A stretch of 64,000 nt of DNA from Cristatella mucedo (lineage: Eukaryota > Bryozoa > Phylactolaemata > Cristatellidae), in the NCBI GenBank assembly GCA_009760855.2, contig WPIO01000008.1:5054501-5118500 (forward strand). Direction: 5' to 3'. The position numbers were made by a program, and so were the translations under genes. The notes beneath the pieces were generated by a model. That model did no database searches, was not told the origin of the DNA, and worked only from the letters and a program-made list of their open reading frames with translations. This document shows positions 15,195-35,200 of the stretch, piece after piece. Every line of letters begins with the position of its first letter. The first letter of the stretch is position 1.

Positions 15195-16074
15195 TCCCAA
15201 GAAGAACCAACTTACTAGTTATGGGCAAACTAAGTGTGATTCAGAAATTGGAAGGGTTAATGCTCACAATCGGCTCTGCCAGCATATGTCCTGTTGAATC
15301 TGCACGAAATCTAGGTGTTCTGTTCCAAAAGTGACCTTTCATTTGACGACCACATCAGCTCCACAATCAAGTCTGCCTACTTTCAGCTACATAACATTGC
15401 TAAAATTTGGGCTTGCTTGACAGGGATACCACATCTAAATTGGTCCGTGCATTTGTGACATTCCATCTTGACTTCTGTAACTCACTACTTGCTGATCTAC
15501 CGGCCCGTGCAATCAGGTGCTTGCTGCTGGTGCAAAACTCTGCAGCTAGGCTTGCGACATTACACCACTTCTCACCGACCTGTGCTGGCTTCGAATCAAG
15601 CAGTGACTTCAAGGTTCTGTCACTTACTTTGAGATCCCATCAATCTCTGGCTCCAGCATATCTATCAGAACTACTCTACCACCAGGCTAGGCATCGTACC
15701 ACCCACTTGTATGACTCACGTGGTTAAGCTATACCTGTATGAACCTCAAATCCTTTGGAGACCGTACCTTTTCTCGTATGATCCCAAAGCCGGGAACTCA
15801 CTTCCGACTTGGGCCACTACATCCCCTGAGTTGACCACATTTAAAAAGAAAATAAAAATGCATCTATTTATCACAGCATTTAGTGTGTCCATGTGATTCG
15901 ACCTTTATGTGCTCATGCGTGCTGACACTGTGTATGCTGCCACTAACCGTACTTGCATGCTGACCCTATGCATGTCACCCCTAACGCATTATTCTTGTTG
16001 CTATTGATCATGCATCACTCATACAATCATCAATAGCCATTCGATCTTGCTTCCTTTGCAGCAGGAGTGAAGTG

Positions 16075-16075
<1 letters not shown>
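15195..16075 (+). mobile_element. LINE-A reverse transcriptase C-terminal half
   Basis: Reads NLLVMGKLSVIQKLEG, a frameshift, [60 protein letters not shown] and TSPELTTFKKKIKMHLF. It then has the 3' UTR but the hairpin tail is replaced by a GA array at 16076. Confidence 0.9.

Positions 16076-16111
<36 letters not shown>
16076..16111. repeat. (GA)n microsatellite
   Basis: About 17 GA units, directly joined to the 3' end of the LINE-A copy. Confidence 0.95.
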
Positions 16112-16117
<6 letters not shown>

Positions 16118-16639
16118 AAAAATTTGGCAGGAACCGACTGACCACTCAAGTAACTGCTACTTCTGTATGATGGATCCTTTAAAACTGTGGTAAGAGTGTG
16201 CCTCCCATTGTGTATTCACACATTCCTTCACCAGTCGCCCCAGTGCCACATTGCCCTGAGCTCCCAGTACCCACCCATCCGAGAGAGGGATCAGCCATCT
16301 TCAGGAGAGAGCAGCAATGCAGATAGTAAGGTTCATATTACAGATACAGATTCAACGTTAACAGGTGCAGCTGAGGAGAGAAAGCCACATTTACCCAACC
16401 AGAAATACCTTAAGGCTCAGCCAGTGGAGGACAGATGCAAGAAATCCCGAATGATCTGCCTTCAACTAATGAGCTGGCAAGCCTAATCCAGGATTAGTGG
16501 TTATTTTCATGAATGGCTAGCTTGAGATATAGCCAACTCCCGGTTGTCTGAGCTAGACCGAGGTAACTTGATATAGAAGTTTGTGGCTGGACTAGAAGAC
16601 TTTCAGATCTTCTAATAGGTGGTGCTGTTGTGCGACGTC

Positions 16640-17560
16640 ACCGTGTGCTCGGAATTTAGGTGTCTTTTGACAACTGCCTAAATTTTGCAAGTTTCATTAA
16701 GAAGAGTGCTTCCACAGCTAGTCATCACGTAAGATCTCTATCTAAGCTTAGGGACTGTCTGCCACGGTGGCTTGCAAAACATTTAACTAGCTCCCTGGTT
16801 CTATCTAAGCTCGAGTATTGTGATTCCATTTTGGCTGGGCCACCGAGAAACGCCACTAGGCCACCGCAATGGTGAGCCGTGATGGCACACTAGGCAAGGC
16901 GGTTGCTCTTCACGATCTCGGTCACGAGGTCGTGGGTTCGAATCATGTGGTGGGCGATCCTGTATTGCTGCTGCAAGCGGCAGTGATAGCCTTTAAGGCT
17001 CTTATATCGCTATACAAAAAGAAGCTGTTGAATCAGCTAGAATTTTTTTTAGGTGATGAATATGGTTGCAAGGCTAGTTTACAAATCCAAGAAGCTTGAC
17101 CACTTGGCTCCTTTGCTGAAGGAGCTTCGATGGCTTTCGGTTGATCAATGGATACAGAGTAAATTTTTAACTCTGTCCTGCTAGACCGCCACGGTCTGGC
17201 TCTTTCATACCTACCTGAACTGCTGCTCCAGTTTCAGCCACTGCATGCACTCGGTTCTTTATGATTAATAAATTAGCTGTTTCATTCCTGTGTTGAAGAA
17301 CCGTTAGCGACAGAAGCTTTTGCTCTGCAGGTCCTAGACTGTGGAACTCACTTCCACAATTCTTACGCAACAACAACTCTCCTCCTACCGACTGTGGCTC
17401 ATCCTTTTCAGTAGTCCTGACCTGCTACTCCCATGCTACTCACTACCTCAACTGCTCTCCTGACTCTGCTATGCTTCCCACTTTCTCTTTGTTACGTGAG
17501 GTGAAGTCTGTTGGCTCCCGAATGAGTACTGAAAGCAGCTCAGGCTGTGAGTGCGCTATA
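16640..17560 (+). mobile_element. LINE-B copy interrupted by a SINE
   Basis: Left part: HVRSLSKLRDCLPRWLAKHL and LVLSKLEYCDSILAGPPRNA. Right part after 17049: MVARLVYKSKKLDHLAPLLK, ELRWLSVDQ, then the decayed C-terminal region. The join across the SINE restores the usual RT C-terminal order. Confidence 0.85.
16866..17048 (+). mobile_element. SINE-1 copy nested in LINE-B
   Basis: Full-length copy: tRNA-like head GTGAGCCGTGATGGCACACT, B box GGGTTCGAATCATG, body GCTGCTGCAAGCGGCAGTGA and a T8 tail. Confidence 0.9.
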
Positions 17561-18195
17561 GAAAACCTTCATCGGTGGTAACACCCACGTGGTCAACTAG
17601 ATTGGTCTTTAAATTCAAGAAATTCAGTCACATACCTGCTCTGCTGAATAAGTCAGCAAAGTTCAGAGTGTATAACGACCTTCTAAGGTATGCAGACTTA
17701 GGTAAAGTCTCACTGCTTGTTTGGCTTGATCTTTTGGCAGCATTGATTGACTACCAAGCCCTTCTCCAGCAACTCTCATCTCGCCTGGGCATTACTGGCA
17801 CTGCAATAGTTTAGGTCCTATCTCAATTGGAGACTTCAGAGAACTGATGACAACAGGCAAAAGTCATATGATGAGCCTCTTAACTATGGTGTACCTTAGG
17901 GATCTGTGTTTGGTAAACATATTTTCACAATGTATACTCCCTGTCGCCGATGCGATCACCAAGCACAATCATGGATTTCCTTTTTTATGGACCGAGATCG
18001 TGGGTTCGAATCCTGCAGTGAGCGACCCTTTATTGCTGCTGCAAGCAGTAGTGATAACCGTAAAGGTTCTTCTGTCGCTATTCAAAAGAGGCTGTTAAAT
18101 CAGCTAATGTTTTTTTTAGAGTCTCCCGCTGAGATAGGACCTCAACCATTGTAGTGCTCTGCCAGTGATGCCTATGCGAGATGACAGGCGCTCAC
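17561..18195 (+). mobile_element. LINE-A reverse transcriptase core, interrupted by a SINE
   Basis: DLLRYADLGKVSLLVWLDLL (DLSAAFDTIDH region), LLQQLSSRLGITGTAIV, YLNWRLQRTDD, then GSVFGKHIFTMYT, the PQGSVLGP block of LINE RTs. The reading stops just before the expected YADD where the SINE begins. Confidence 0.85.
17987..18118 (+). mobile_element. SINE-1 copy, 5' truncated, nested in LINE-A
   Basis: Starts at the B-box side (GAGATCGTGGGTTCGAATCC), shares the SINE-1 body and ends in T8. Confidence 0.88.
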
Positions 18196-18752
18196 TCTGA
18201 AGCTAGGTTGTCTTTCGTGAACATTGCAATTGCCAAGTTAAACCACCTTCTAACCAACCTGCACTTGCTTCCCATCTATATATAATTCATTTATATATAT
18301 ATATATCATATATATATTCATCTAGAAGGTTTGGTTACTCACGCTTAGCTACCATCATTCTCTTGCACCAGCCTTCCCTATCCGAAATACTTCCCAAACA
18401 GGCTGGGCATCGTAGCCGATCTTCAAGATCGAGTCGTTTAGCTGTGCCTCTAACCAACCTCGAATCTTGGGTGACCTTTAGCTCTATGCTCCTAAAGCCA
18501 GGAACTCACTCCAACTGATGTCACGACATTCCCCGACTTTTCGTTTTAAAAGAATATAAAAACTTTATTATTCCTCACAGTATTTACTAGGTCCGTGCGA
18601 ACTGTCTTTTGTGTGCTATGCATGCTGACATTGCACATGTTATCCCTTTCCAATTGACATGTTTCCTTTGTAACACAATGTAAAGTGCCCAGAAAGATAT
18701 TTCGTGCTCATAGGGTGCTATACAATTCTTATTATTACTATTATTTTTTACT
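18196..18752 (+). mobile_element. LINE-A 3' half, strongly decayed
   Basis: Aligns by eye to the C-terminal coding part (ACCAACCTGCACTTGCTTCC, ACCTCGAATCTTGGGTGACC), 3' UTR and a tail AGTGCCCAGAAAGATATTTC ending in TTATTATTACTATTATT. A TA-rich tract (18278-18318) splits it. Confidence 0.75.
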
Positions 18753-19994
18753 TATCCAGAGCAAAGATTAATGAGGCCTAACACAGCCTAGCTCTTTATC
18801 ATACACGTCTGAATTACTACCAGTTTCAGATCACGGTTGCCCTCGGGTTCTCTAAAGACGTTAGAATAAGCTGTCACCCTTTTTCACTTAAAGATAGTTG
18901 GCTGCAAAAGCTTTTGCTCGACCCGTCCTAAACTGGAGCTCAAGCCAATCATTCTTCCACTGCAACCTCTTTACTCCTGCTACGACGATGCTACTTACTT
19001 CCTTGACATTCTCCCTGGCTCACATATGCGACTAACGTTTTTGCCGCTAAGAGACCAAGTTCGTTGGCTACCGTAAGCACGCTGAAAGCCGCTTAGGCAT
19101 TGAGAGCACCACAGAAAAATCTACAGCCTAATGCCTGCTTAGTTTTCGAAAACGAATGAAAGATGTTCACAAATGGTTAAAAGTCTCCGATGATGGAACT
19201 TTCATCGCCAACTGCCTGATTCTAACTGCTTACAGTGGGAGTGATACTTTCTATTCCTCCCAGCTAAAAGATCGGTTGGTAGACTCGTTTGAATCGATAC
19301 CTAAAATCGTGGAAGCTGCATTAACGAGCAGGTTTGCTTCAAAACTATTTTTGAGATTTAGACTACTACGATCATGCTTAGTTCCAAACGTTAGCAAGCA
19401 TTGATTTAACGGCACTGATGAGGCCACACATGCAATGCTATGTTACTTCCTTCCACAATACCCACTAATGGTAATAATAATTATTTGTTTCGTTAAGTAT
19501 CTTGGCGGTAAAATTATTTGAAATCAGACTATTAAGCAGCAAGGTCTGGTGAAATTTCTGAGATGCTTTCTTGCATTAAGGTTGGTTTTGACAATGAATA
19601 GTAATTTTCCAGCTCTGCTAAGATGACACGCCCATGCATTGAAAAGGTGCAGTCGAGCAATCTTGAATGGCACCAGGGTGAGCATTTGCAGATGTAAGCA
19701 GTGGGAAAGCAGTAGATACATAAATATATGTATTGCATGTCATTAGAACCGCATGATTTACATAGGACCAAGAGCTACCAACTACGGTCCTAAACAGATG
19801 GTGATCAAGGGGTACAGAGCAGAGATACGAGAGCCTGCTTAAAATGCAGACACTCTGCTGCTCGTCCGGCACGAAATACCGTGCACCCACGCACAGTCTC
19901 GTAGCAGCTTAATTAGAAAAACAACTCCTTCCCAAGGGCAGCAAAGGCCCCAGTGTCCACGGTGAAGGAGCTTGCACACTCGACGACCAGCCGA

Positions 19995-20143
<149 letters not shown>

Positions 20144-20189
20144 AGGCCTACCGTAGGGTGGCAAGCCTGAGACACAGCTGATGGCAAAG

Positions 20190-27599
<7,410 letters not shown>

Positions 27600-28230
27600 G
27601 CCCTTGAACTTCGGTGCTTCCTTGCGCGCATTGATGCACTTATGTAAAAGTAGTGCGCTTCTGCGCGCACGTTGGCGCCATGAACGGAATCGCAGTTGTA
27701 GCGGTGTAGTCGCACAATTTTTTTGAATTCGGTTGACAGTGCTATTAAAATAATTCTTAGTCATTATTATAAAATTTTATTCTCAATTTTATTTTCGCTT
27801 CGCCAACGAAGCCAGTTTGTCCCTCCGCCTAGATTAACGTGCGGTGCTTCCGGGAGACCGGGTACATCTAGCAGTGTTAAGTACGTAAAGCGGACCCTCA
27901 GCGAAGTGTTTGTAACTAGCACCCTATCTAGGTATCCGGTAGATAAGAGAAGAGTTGCACTTGTGTCTTCGTTTTTGGACCTGGTGAATGACCGGTCGTG
28001 TTATCCGTTGTCGTTGCGTTGCCCTACCGCGCCAGTGCCGTTTATTAGGTAGGCGCACGGCCTAGCTGCATAGTTACTTCCAGTTGCTTACCGGAAGCAC
28101 GCCGCTAGCATCTCGGCCGGATTAACGGTATCTAGTTTCTCTCTATTGCTACCTTCGCTGTATGACAAAGCTTGGTTGTCAGAAGTCTCTCAGCCAGAGC
28201 CTGATATATGTATTATGTACCTTGTGCCTT
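27600..28230. other. Nuclear receptor 5' flank, possible promoter
   Basis: Directly upstream of the presumed start codon on the - strand. The ORF remains open on that strand up to 27764, so the true 5' end is uncertain. No TATA box was recognised with confidence. Confidence 0.35.
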
Positions 28231-28234
28231 TGCT

Positions 28235-28640
28235 TTGATCCCTCCCAGCCTTCGAGTACCTCGAATTCTCTCAACTCACTTGCTGCATGTATTGATGACA
28301 TCCGCACATGGATGGCAGCAAATTTTCTTAAACACTAAACCATGATGAAACTAACTTATTAGTTATGGGCAAACCCAGTGTGATTCAGAAAATTGGAAAG
28401 GCTGCCGCTCAAAATTGGCTCTGCCACCATATCTCCTGTTGAATCAGCTCGAAATCTAGGTGTCATGTTCCAAAGAGACCTCTCGTTAGACGACCACGTC
28501 AGCTTCACAATCAAGTCGGCCTACTTTCAGATACATATCATTGCTAAAATTCGGGTTTGTTTAGATAAGGATACCACGTCTATGTTGGTCCATGCATTGG
28601 TGACATCCTGTCTTGACTTGCGAGGTAGCTGAAACTGGTG
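28235..28640 (+). mobile_element. LINE-A reverse transcriptase fragment
   Basis: LAACIDDIRTWMAANFLK, a frameshift, LLVMGKPSVIQKI, then ATISPVESARNLGVMFQRDL, DDHVSFTIKSAYFQIHIIAK and IRVCLDKDTTS. It stops abruptly at 28620 where LINE-B sequence starts. Confidence 0.9.
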
Positions 28641-28905
28641 CAACACTTCAGCTAGGTATGAAGGAACCATGGAGCCATGGCGGCCCTTGCGGATCAGGAT
28701 AACTTGGCTGCTCTGTATCTGTTGATCAACCGGCAGCTATCCAAGCTCTATCAGCAAAGGAGACACATTATCAAACCTCCGGGATTTGTATCTAGCCTTG
28801 CAGTCATATTCATCGCCAGCTGCAATGGCCTGGGGGCTCTTTTCGGTAGCCGAGCCAAAAGGGAATTACGCATAAGCCGAAGGGCTCGACCCCAAGCCTC
28901 GGTCG
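28622..28905 (-). mobile_element. LINE-B fragment
   Basis: Collinear with 38340-38590 on the - strand (CTGAAACTGGTGCAACA, AGACACATTATCAAACCTC, AGTCATATTCATCGCCAGC). Confidence 0.8.
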
Positions 28906-29289
28906 CTTAACCCCTGTCAAGCAGTAGGTAGGTCAGGTCGCTACCAGGTTGTATACGTGGCACCAGTGTTGCTGGCAGTTGATGTGAAGCTTGTTTAGTT
29001 TCAAGTGGCAGTGTAGTGGTTTGTGTTGGTGATGAGTCTGATTCACACTTGTAAGCTAGCTGATGTCTCGAAGACGTTTTGAAGCCTGTCCTTTGTAGCT
29101 GGCATCGCCGACAGTCAAACTCGGATGGCAACGAACTTACTCAAATTGAACGGCAAAACCAGCCTAATGCTAATGGGCAAGTCTGGTGTCATTTAGACCT
29201 TCAAAAGTCCAGCCCTAAATAAACGCCCGCCCATCGTACTGTATGTATCTCGTATAGCCTCCGAAAGCAGTTTGGGCGACCTGTTCCAA

Positions 29290-29400
29290 ATTAATTTCTT
29301 GGGACTTCTTATTTAAAAATCACCTCAGCTCTTTAGTGAGATCTGCTTACTTTCAGCTGTGTAGCATTGGGACAATTCGGACTTGCTTAGATTAGGATAC
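29290..29400 (+). mobile_element. Short LINE-A RT remnant
   Basis: SAYFQLCSIGTIRTCLD in one frame matches the SAYFQL...KIRVCLD block of LINE-A. Confidence 0.55.
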
Positions 29401-29931
29401 GACATCCAATTTCGCGATGCATGCCTGCTGTTCCATTATAAACCTACGAGTGTTCACTCAGTAGCTTGTTCGGACAGCAGAGAGCCAGCCGATGCCCAAC
29501 ACCGACAGTTTATTACCACGAACGGAGCCGGAGAGAGCACGGGTCCCCTCAGCCCCTACTCTCGCTCCAGTCTTCTCCTCGACCCTGGCTGTCCCTTGGC
29601 CGACCCCGATGGTGAATCCACCAGCGGGTTATCGGCCTGTGTCAACGCCTCATTAGAAGCTGACTACAGCTGTGCACAGGCCCCAAATCCGGCCCGTCAA
29701 GTGAAGTTGCTGCTGATTCCCCTGTCGGTACTGACTAGAGCCCGAGAAATAGAAAATAGATTCGTATGCCGCTCATGATTAAAATTTAATTTAATTTAAT
29801 AAAAATTTCTGAAGTTTTGATTTTATAGGGGAATAATTTTTGGAGAAAAGTTATTAAAAAGTGAAAGGTCTGTTTTATTGAAGGTAAGTGTTTAGCATTC
29901 TCCCCTGGTTCTTAATTAAATTAATTATCAA

Positions 29932-29974
29932 TGCTGCGTTTGACGAAATTATCGCGATTTCGTCAAACGCAGCA
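29932..29974. repeat. 18-bp perfect stem hairpin
   Basis: Arm TGCTGCGTTTGACGAAAT (29932-29949), 7-base loop, exact reverse complement at 29957-29974, in AT-rich spacer. Confidence 0.95.
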
Positions 29975-30499
29975 CTAGCAGTTGACACCTTCCAGAGGTT
30001 CGGCTACGGCTCACGGCAAGCGACTGGAGCTAGCCTGCATGTCATCAATATCTACTTATAAAGTAAAGTCTGCGTGTCGCTGATGAAAAAGCGTTGCCTC
30101 TCCTCCGCTGCTGGGCACGACGATTGCACAAGCTCAAACTCTGGCTCCTCTAGGGACGGTTAACCAAGGCGAAGGTCATACTAGAGGTTGCAGTTGCTTT
30201 TTTCATTTAGGGCTACAGCCATATGTCGACTAAACGAATCTCAAACCGGTAGCATTGCAGGGTCGGGTTAAAAGAAAACAGATAAACGAACCAGCGAGGC
30301 TGATTTGCTGCCTTCGCACCCGGTCGAGCAGCTGAGCTAATCCCCAGCCTATCCGGAAACCAGTGACATAACCCAAAAGGGTGGGCTGCTGCCTGGTCCT
30401 CAAGCCCTAATAGCTGCACATTGCCTACAACTCAGCGAAGCAAAGGACATGGCCAAGGCCTCGAGCAAGGTCAACATCCTTTTTAAATGTACCTATGTG

Positions 30500-30705
30500 A
30501 CAAATTTCAGCTCATTTAAAGATTTCGCTTCGTCTGCTCCCAAAGCCGGGGAGTCGCTGCAGACTGACTTCACGGCACACCTGACTTGACGCCTACAGCC
30601 AAGTTAAAAGCCCACACCTTTCCCACGTGAGCATTAGTAGCTAGCTCTCCATCCGTGCGAATCGCCCTTTATGCATTTCAGTTCTCTTAGGCTATAATAA
30701 TCATC
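30500..30705 (+). mobile_element. LINE-A C-terminal remnant
   Basis: FKDFASSAPKAGESLQTDFT is a decayed form of [19 protein letters not shown], followed by a decayed 3' UTR and tail. Confidence 0.65.
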
Positions 30706-31059
30706 TGACATGCTTCCATTCGAAACCAGCCTGTGTAAATCGATCGCCAGATACGATATTTTTTTAAACACTTCGTTTGTCATATTCGCTCGAGCTAAAG
30801 TTCGTCACATTCACACGTTCGTCATATTCACTTCCTTTTTATGAATTTCTATGTTGACTAGCAAGCAAGTGGCCAGCTCCCTAACTGAGCGGCATGCAGC
30901 TGGCGATTGCCGTAAATGTTGTTTCCTAGTCCAACGCAAGCACTCACGAGATATCAGAATGGCGGCTACAACCGAACCGTCAACGAGGCTCGAGGCCGCC
31001 TGCTCCCAGCAGCTCGAATGCGCGCGCACGCACCTGTCAGCCTGGTACATAAATAGCAA

Positions 31060-31065
31060 TTTATT
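31060..31065 (-). promoter_or_regulatory. Candidate poly(A) signal for the ORP5/8 gene
   Basis: AATAAA on the gene strand, about 805 bases past the stop codon. Supported by position only. Confidence 0.35.
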
Positions 31066-31870
31066 GCACTTTAGAATCGAACCTCGAAGCACCAATTGGA
31101 GCAGCACGCACATACAAAGAGCAGCAAGGCCTTAACTTAAGCCAAAACTCGTTTGCACCCATGCACAAACGAGATTCGTACGTGCTTGCTAAACGGTCTA
31201 GTCCCAGAACCTCGTCCGAGGCCCATCGAAGGAGGCCTCGCTCGGCCACGACGGCCGCGTGCTAGTGACTGATGCACTCCCTTGCAGCGGCCCACCGCTG
31301 GCGGCAGAGACCTCACTGGCTTGAGGCTGTGCACGAGCTGCAACCAGCTGCGGTGCGCCGACCGCGCACGTAGAAAAAATGCGAAGCCGGAGCACTTGCG
31401 CGCCCTCGGTGCTCGCATGGTGGCAAACAGGAAAACTAGTTGGCTTCCAGAAAATGAACGCCGGCTGGTCTCGAAAAAAAAACGATGTGGCAACAAAGCA
31501 GTAGCGGATGGATGAACCACCTCGTCGTGGTGTCACGTCTGACCAGGCCGTCAAGGTCCCGCGTGCGAAATGGTGCTTGCACGGCCGCCCACTGCCGAGC
31601 GATCGTGCGTGCGCTGATGTGCACGAGCGCTCGCGCGACGAATGAGTGCCTGCCAAGACTGGGCAGCTGGCTGGTGGGCCAGCCGACCGGAGGGGAGAGC
31701 TATGCTGTGCACAGCGACTAATGCCGATCTAACTCGGGCGAGCGAGCGAGCAAGGGGATAGCAAAGCAGGCAGCGGTGCCACGCGAAGCGTGAGCCAGTC
31801 AGCGAGTGCCCGCCAGCGGCTCCGGGCGGCCTCTTGGTCGGCAGCGGCCTCTTGGTCGGCAGAGGCCTGG

Positions 31871-32232
31871 CTACCAGCCGAGCCGCTGCAGCAGCACTTG
31901 CGCAGCGAGCAGAGCGACTACCAGCACGATCCAGTGGCTCATCGTCCGCGCAGACCATGCAGCCAGGCTGCTGCCCGCGGCAGCGCCGCTGCCACCGTCG
32001 CGCCCGCTGCTGCTGGCCGCCAGCGCAATCACGGTGGACTGCAGGCGCACCAGGCGCTCGTTGTTATCTCGCTGCAGGGCCACGAGCGGTTCGAGCGCCG
32101 CCTGCAGCGCCGCCGCAACGGACGCCGGCGGCAGCGCAGTGCTGCCGCAGATGATGCCGCTGCCGTCGAAGGCGGCGGCGGCTGCCACCTGCGGCTGGCC
32201 CGTCTTGGACGAGCGCTCCGTCAAGGGACGCT
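31871..32232 (-). CDS. OSBPL8: ORP5/8 exon 15 (coiled segment, tail anchor, stop)
   Basis: The acceptor is CTTTCTGCAG. It encodes an Ala-rich stretch, the heptad-like [20 protein letters not shown], a Gly/Ser linker and a final hydrophobic segment ([16 protein letters not shown]) ending 4-5 residues before TAG. This is the topology of ORP5/8, which insert in the ER by a C-terminal helix. Confidence 0.93.
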
Positions 32233-35200
32233 CTGCAGAAAGTGAAAAGGCAGACAAAACCAAGGGAAGTCATCCCGAAGAGATGGGCTCGCTCGCGGGA
32301 TCGCGCATCCCGAAGAGATGGGCTCGATGGGCAACGCTCCGGACGAAGGTAAGAAGCGCCCCCATCGCGATGCGCCGGGGGGGGGGGGTGAGTGCGCCTC
32401 CTTCCGGCTACGGGTCGAGATCGCTTGCTGCTGCTGCTTGTGCGGCGTCCTGGCGTGCGCAAAAAAGCAAGCGAGCACGCTGTCGAATTTACAGCTTGGC
32501 CCGGGCTGCTGGGGGTAGCCCTGTCGGGTTGTTAACCCGAGGCAGCTGCGCAGCCACGGGAATCGGGCTGAAACGGCCAGCGTGCACCCAGCATGCACGG
32601 GCATGTGACCCTTGTGGGTCGCCATCGCGTGGTTCCCACGCAAGGCGACTTTCCCAGCGCTCCATACCGGTGCGTGACCTATCCTTGCTTGCCACGCAAT
32701 TTGCCTCTTGCCTGCATGCTTGCCTGTACGCATTCTATACACTCTGTCTCTCTCATATCGCCAGTGCTCCGGAGCAGCGCACGCGACGGCTTCGAACACC
32801 AGCATGCATGCCCGTGTGCGTATTCCATCTGCTTGGTCAGCATACAATACAGCCGTCGTCATTACTAGCACACGTTTGTGGAGGCATCGCCATTCGTCGC
32901 TATTCTTTGTTGCGCCTCTGCCGCGCCGCGAGTCCCTACGCCCTTGACCTTGCTTCCCCGCCCCCGAGGAGCAGAGCAGCAGTCGATCGACGCGATAGGC
33001 AGCAGCAGCAGCCAACGAAAAAAGTGGGCGTAAACTGCAGCAGACTTGAGGCTTGGGCAGGGATGGACAAGGGCAGGTTGGGACTTGCTCGCTTGCTGGC
33101 CAGCAAGCGACCAGCGGGCCGGTGGCCACCAGCCATACCTTTGTCTGCTGAGGAATGACTAGCAGTAGACGAGTCCGACGCGCGGCGCATGCGCCGACGT
33201 CGTCGTGGCCCGCTATTGGCGACGACGGCGTTCGGCAGCATGTGGTCGGTCTGCGGCTGCAGCGGCTGGCACGGGCCAACGTTGACAACGCTCATTTGAC
33301 GCACGAGCGGCGTCTCGTGGCGAGTCCTCGTCTGGACGTTAAACTCGTGCTCAAACTGCATTATGTCATTCACCGGATCCCAGGGACGCAAGCTGCAACG
33401 CGACCTCGCAAGATAGAGCACTGGAGCATCGACTAGTCGGGGCATCGGCAAGGCTTCGCCAGGCAGGATGGCATCTCGACGAGGCAAGCGTTGACCCACG
33501 CAGCAGCGAATGTTGACCCACGTCGTAAGCAAAGACACGCCCCTCCCTATCATCAGCCCACGTGCGCGCCGCCAGGGGCAACGAAACGCTACGCTCCTAC
33601 GACGGCAGCGGAGCCTTTGCCCCTCTCCGGAGCCGGCAATGGGCCCTGGCGGCGTGATGGCAGCGCGGCGACGGGCCCCACGCACTCGGAATATTTGTAG
33701 ATCCAGTCGCCGGTGATGGCGTCGCGCTCGAACAGCCTCGGCACCCAGTCGACGTTGGCGAGCTTCCGCTCTTTGGCGGCCTTGCGCTGCTGGTCCTCCA
33801 GGTAGAATTTCTCCGCTGTCGCTCTCTCCTGATTGTTGCTTCGCAGGGCGTCGGCGACACGGATCCACAGTCTGAGCGTAAACGTCGTGGTGAAACGTCG
33901 ACTCGGCGGCAAAGAGGTGCATGCATAAACTCGCTGAACCGCACGCACACTTCTTTCCTGATGATGCATGCAAGCGGTCAGCCAAGCCGAACTCGAAGCC
34001 TGCGCGTGGCCTGCAGCAGGCTCCCATGTCCGCTCTGTCCTCCCCTGCGAGCTGAGCTGCTGCACAGAGCCGGCGAGAATGCGTTGGCAGCACAATTTAA
34101 AAGACGGGGGAGGTTGCTCTAAGGCGGCTGGCGGCCACAGTAATCTGGGCAGGGCATGCAGACTCCGGCAGCACACAACGACTCTGCTGGCTTTAGAGAA
34201 GATGGTGCTGGGCAGCAGAGTACCCAACAACGAACGGTTCACAGTCGGCGCTTCAAACGGCATTGGCGGCGGGGCGTGGTAGGTGCAGTGGCACCCTGAC
34301 TAACAGCAAAGCTGCAGAGCGCGCTTTCACGTGCACGATAGCAGTCGCAGGGCCGCAGCATCGCAGGCGGATGGCAAACACTCCTGCATCGTCGTTCGTC
34401 TAGCGCTCGGAACCGAAAAAATCACCAGGATGCAAAAACCAAAGAGAAAAAGATTTACCTGCTTACGCTCTCAGCTCGGCCAGGTCAACCACAGCCGAGA
34501 CTGCCCGCTCCTCTGCACATTATCCTAAGGATCCGAGCAACGTATTGCCAACGCCCCCTCCTGCTACCGCCGACGGCATCACCACGGTGCCTGCACGACT
34601 GGCCAGAGCTGTCACCCAGGGGCTTGTCAAGAATATGCGAGCGCCAAAACAAATCCGCTTATCTTTCCCCCTTTAGGAGAGGGAGCCGGGGCATGTGCAG
34701 CAGCATAAGGAGCAGCGTACTTCTCGGACTCGTAGCCCTCTTGGCTGTCCAGTGGGATGGTGTGGCGTCGAAGTCGATTGGTGATGACTTCGGGCGTAAC
34801 TTTCCACAGCAGTTCCGCCTACGCGGTCAGAAAGGAACAGAAAGATGTCTATGACCGCTGGCCAGCCGGTCGCCACAATCTCGGCCACCAGGGCTTTCGT
34901 CGCAGGGGGGGGGGGGAGAGGCCAGCTCGGACTCTGGCGCCGGCTAGCAGCGGCGTCCCTCTCACTCACCTCGCCAGTGTCGGCATCGCGCAGCCACACC
35001 TCGCTGTCCCAACGGCCGTCGATCGTAGCCAGCGTCTTTGATCCGAGCCTGATCTTGCCTGCCAGCTTGTTGCTGCTGCCGTCGCCGCCAATAAAGGGCT
35101 AGAACGTGTGCGGTCGTGCATGCACGCTCACACCTTGATGCCACGAGCCGACGATGGTGCAGATGATAAATGCCAACGAGCTGACAGTGTAGACAAACCG

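Noticed and set aside
31806..33158. A 450-aa open frame on the + strand
   Set aside because: It is the antisense shadow of GC-rich ORP exons 14 and 15 and intron 14, with no family match and Arg/Ala/Cys-rich composition.
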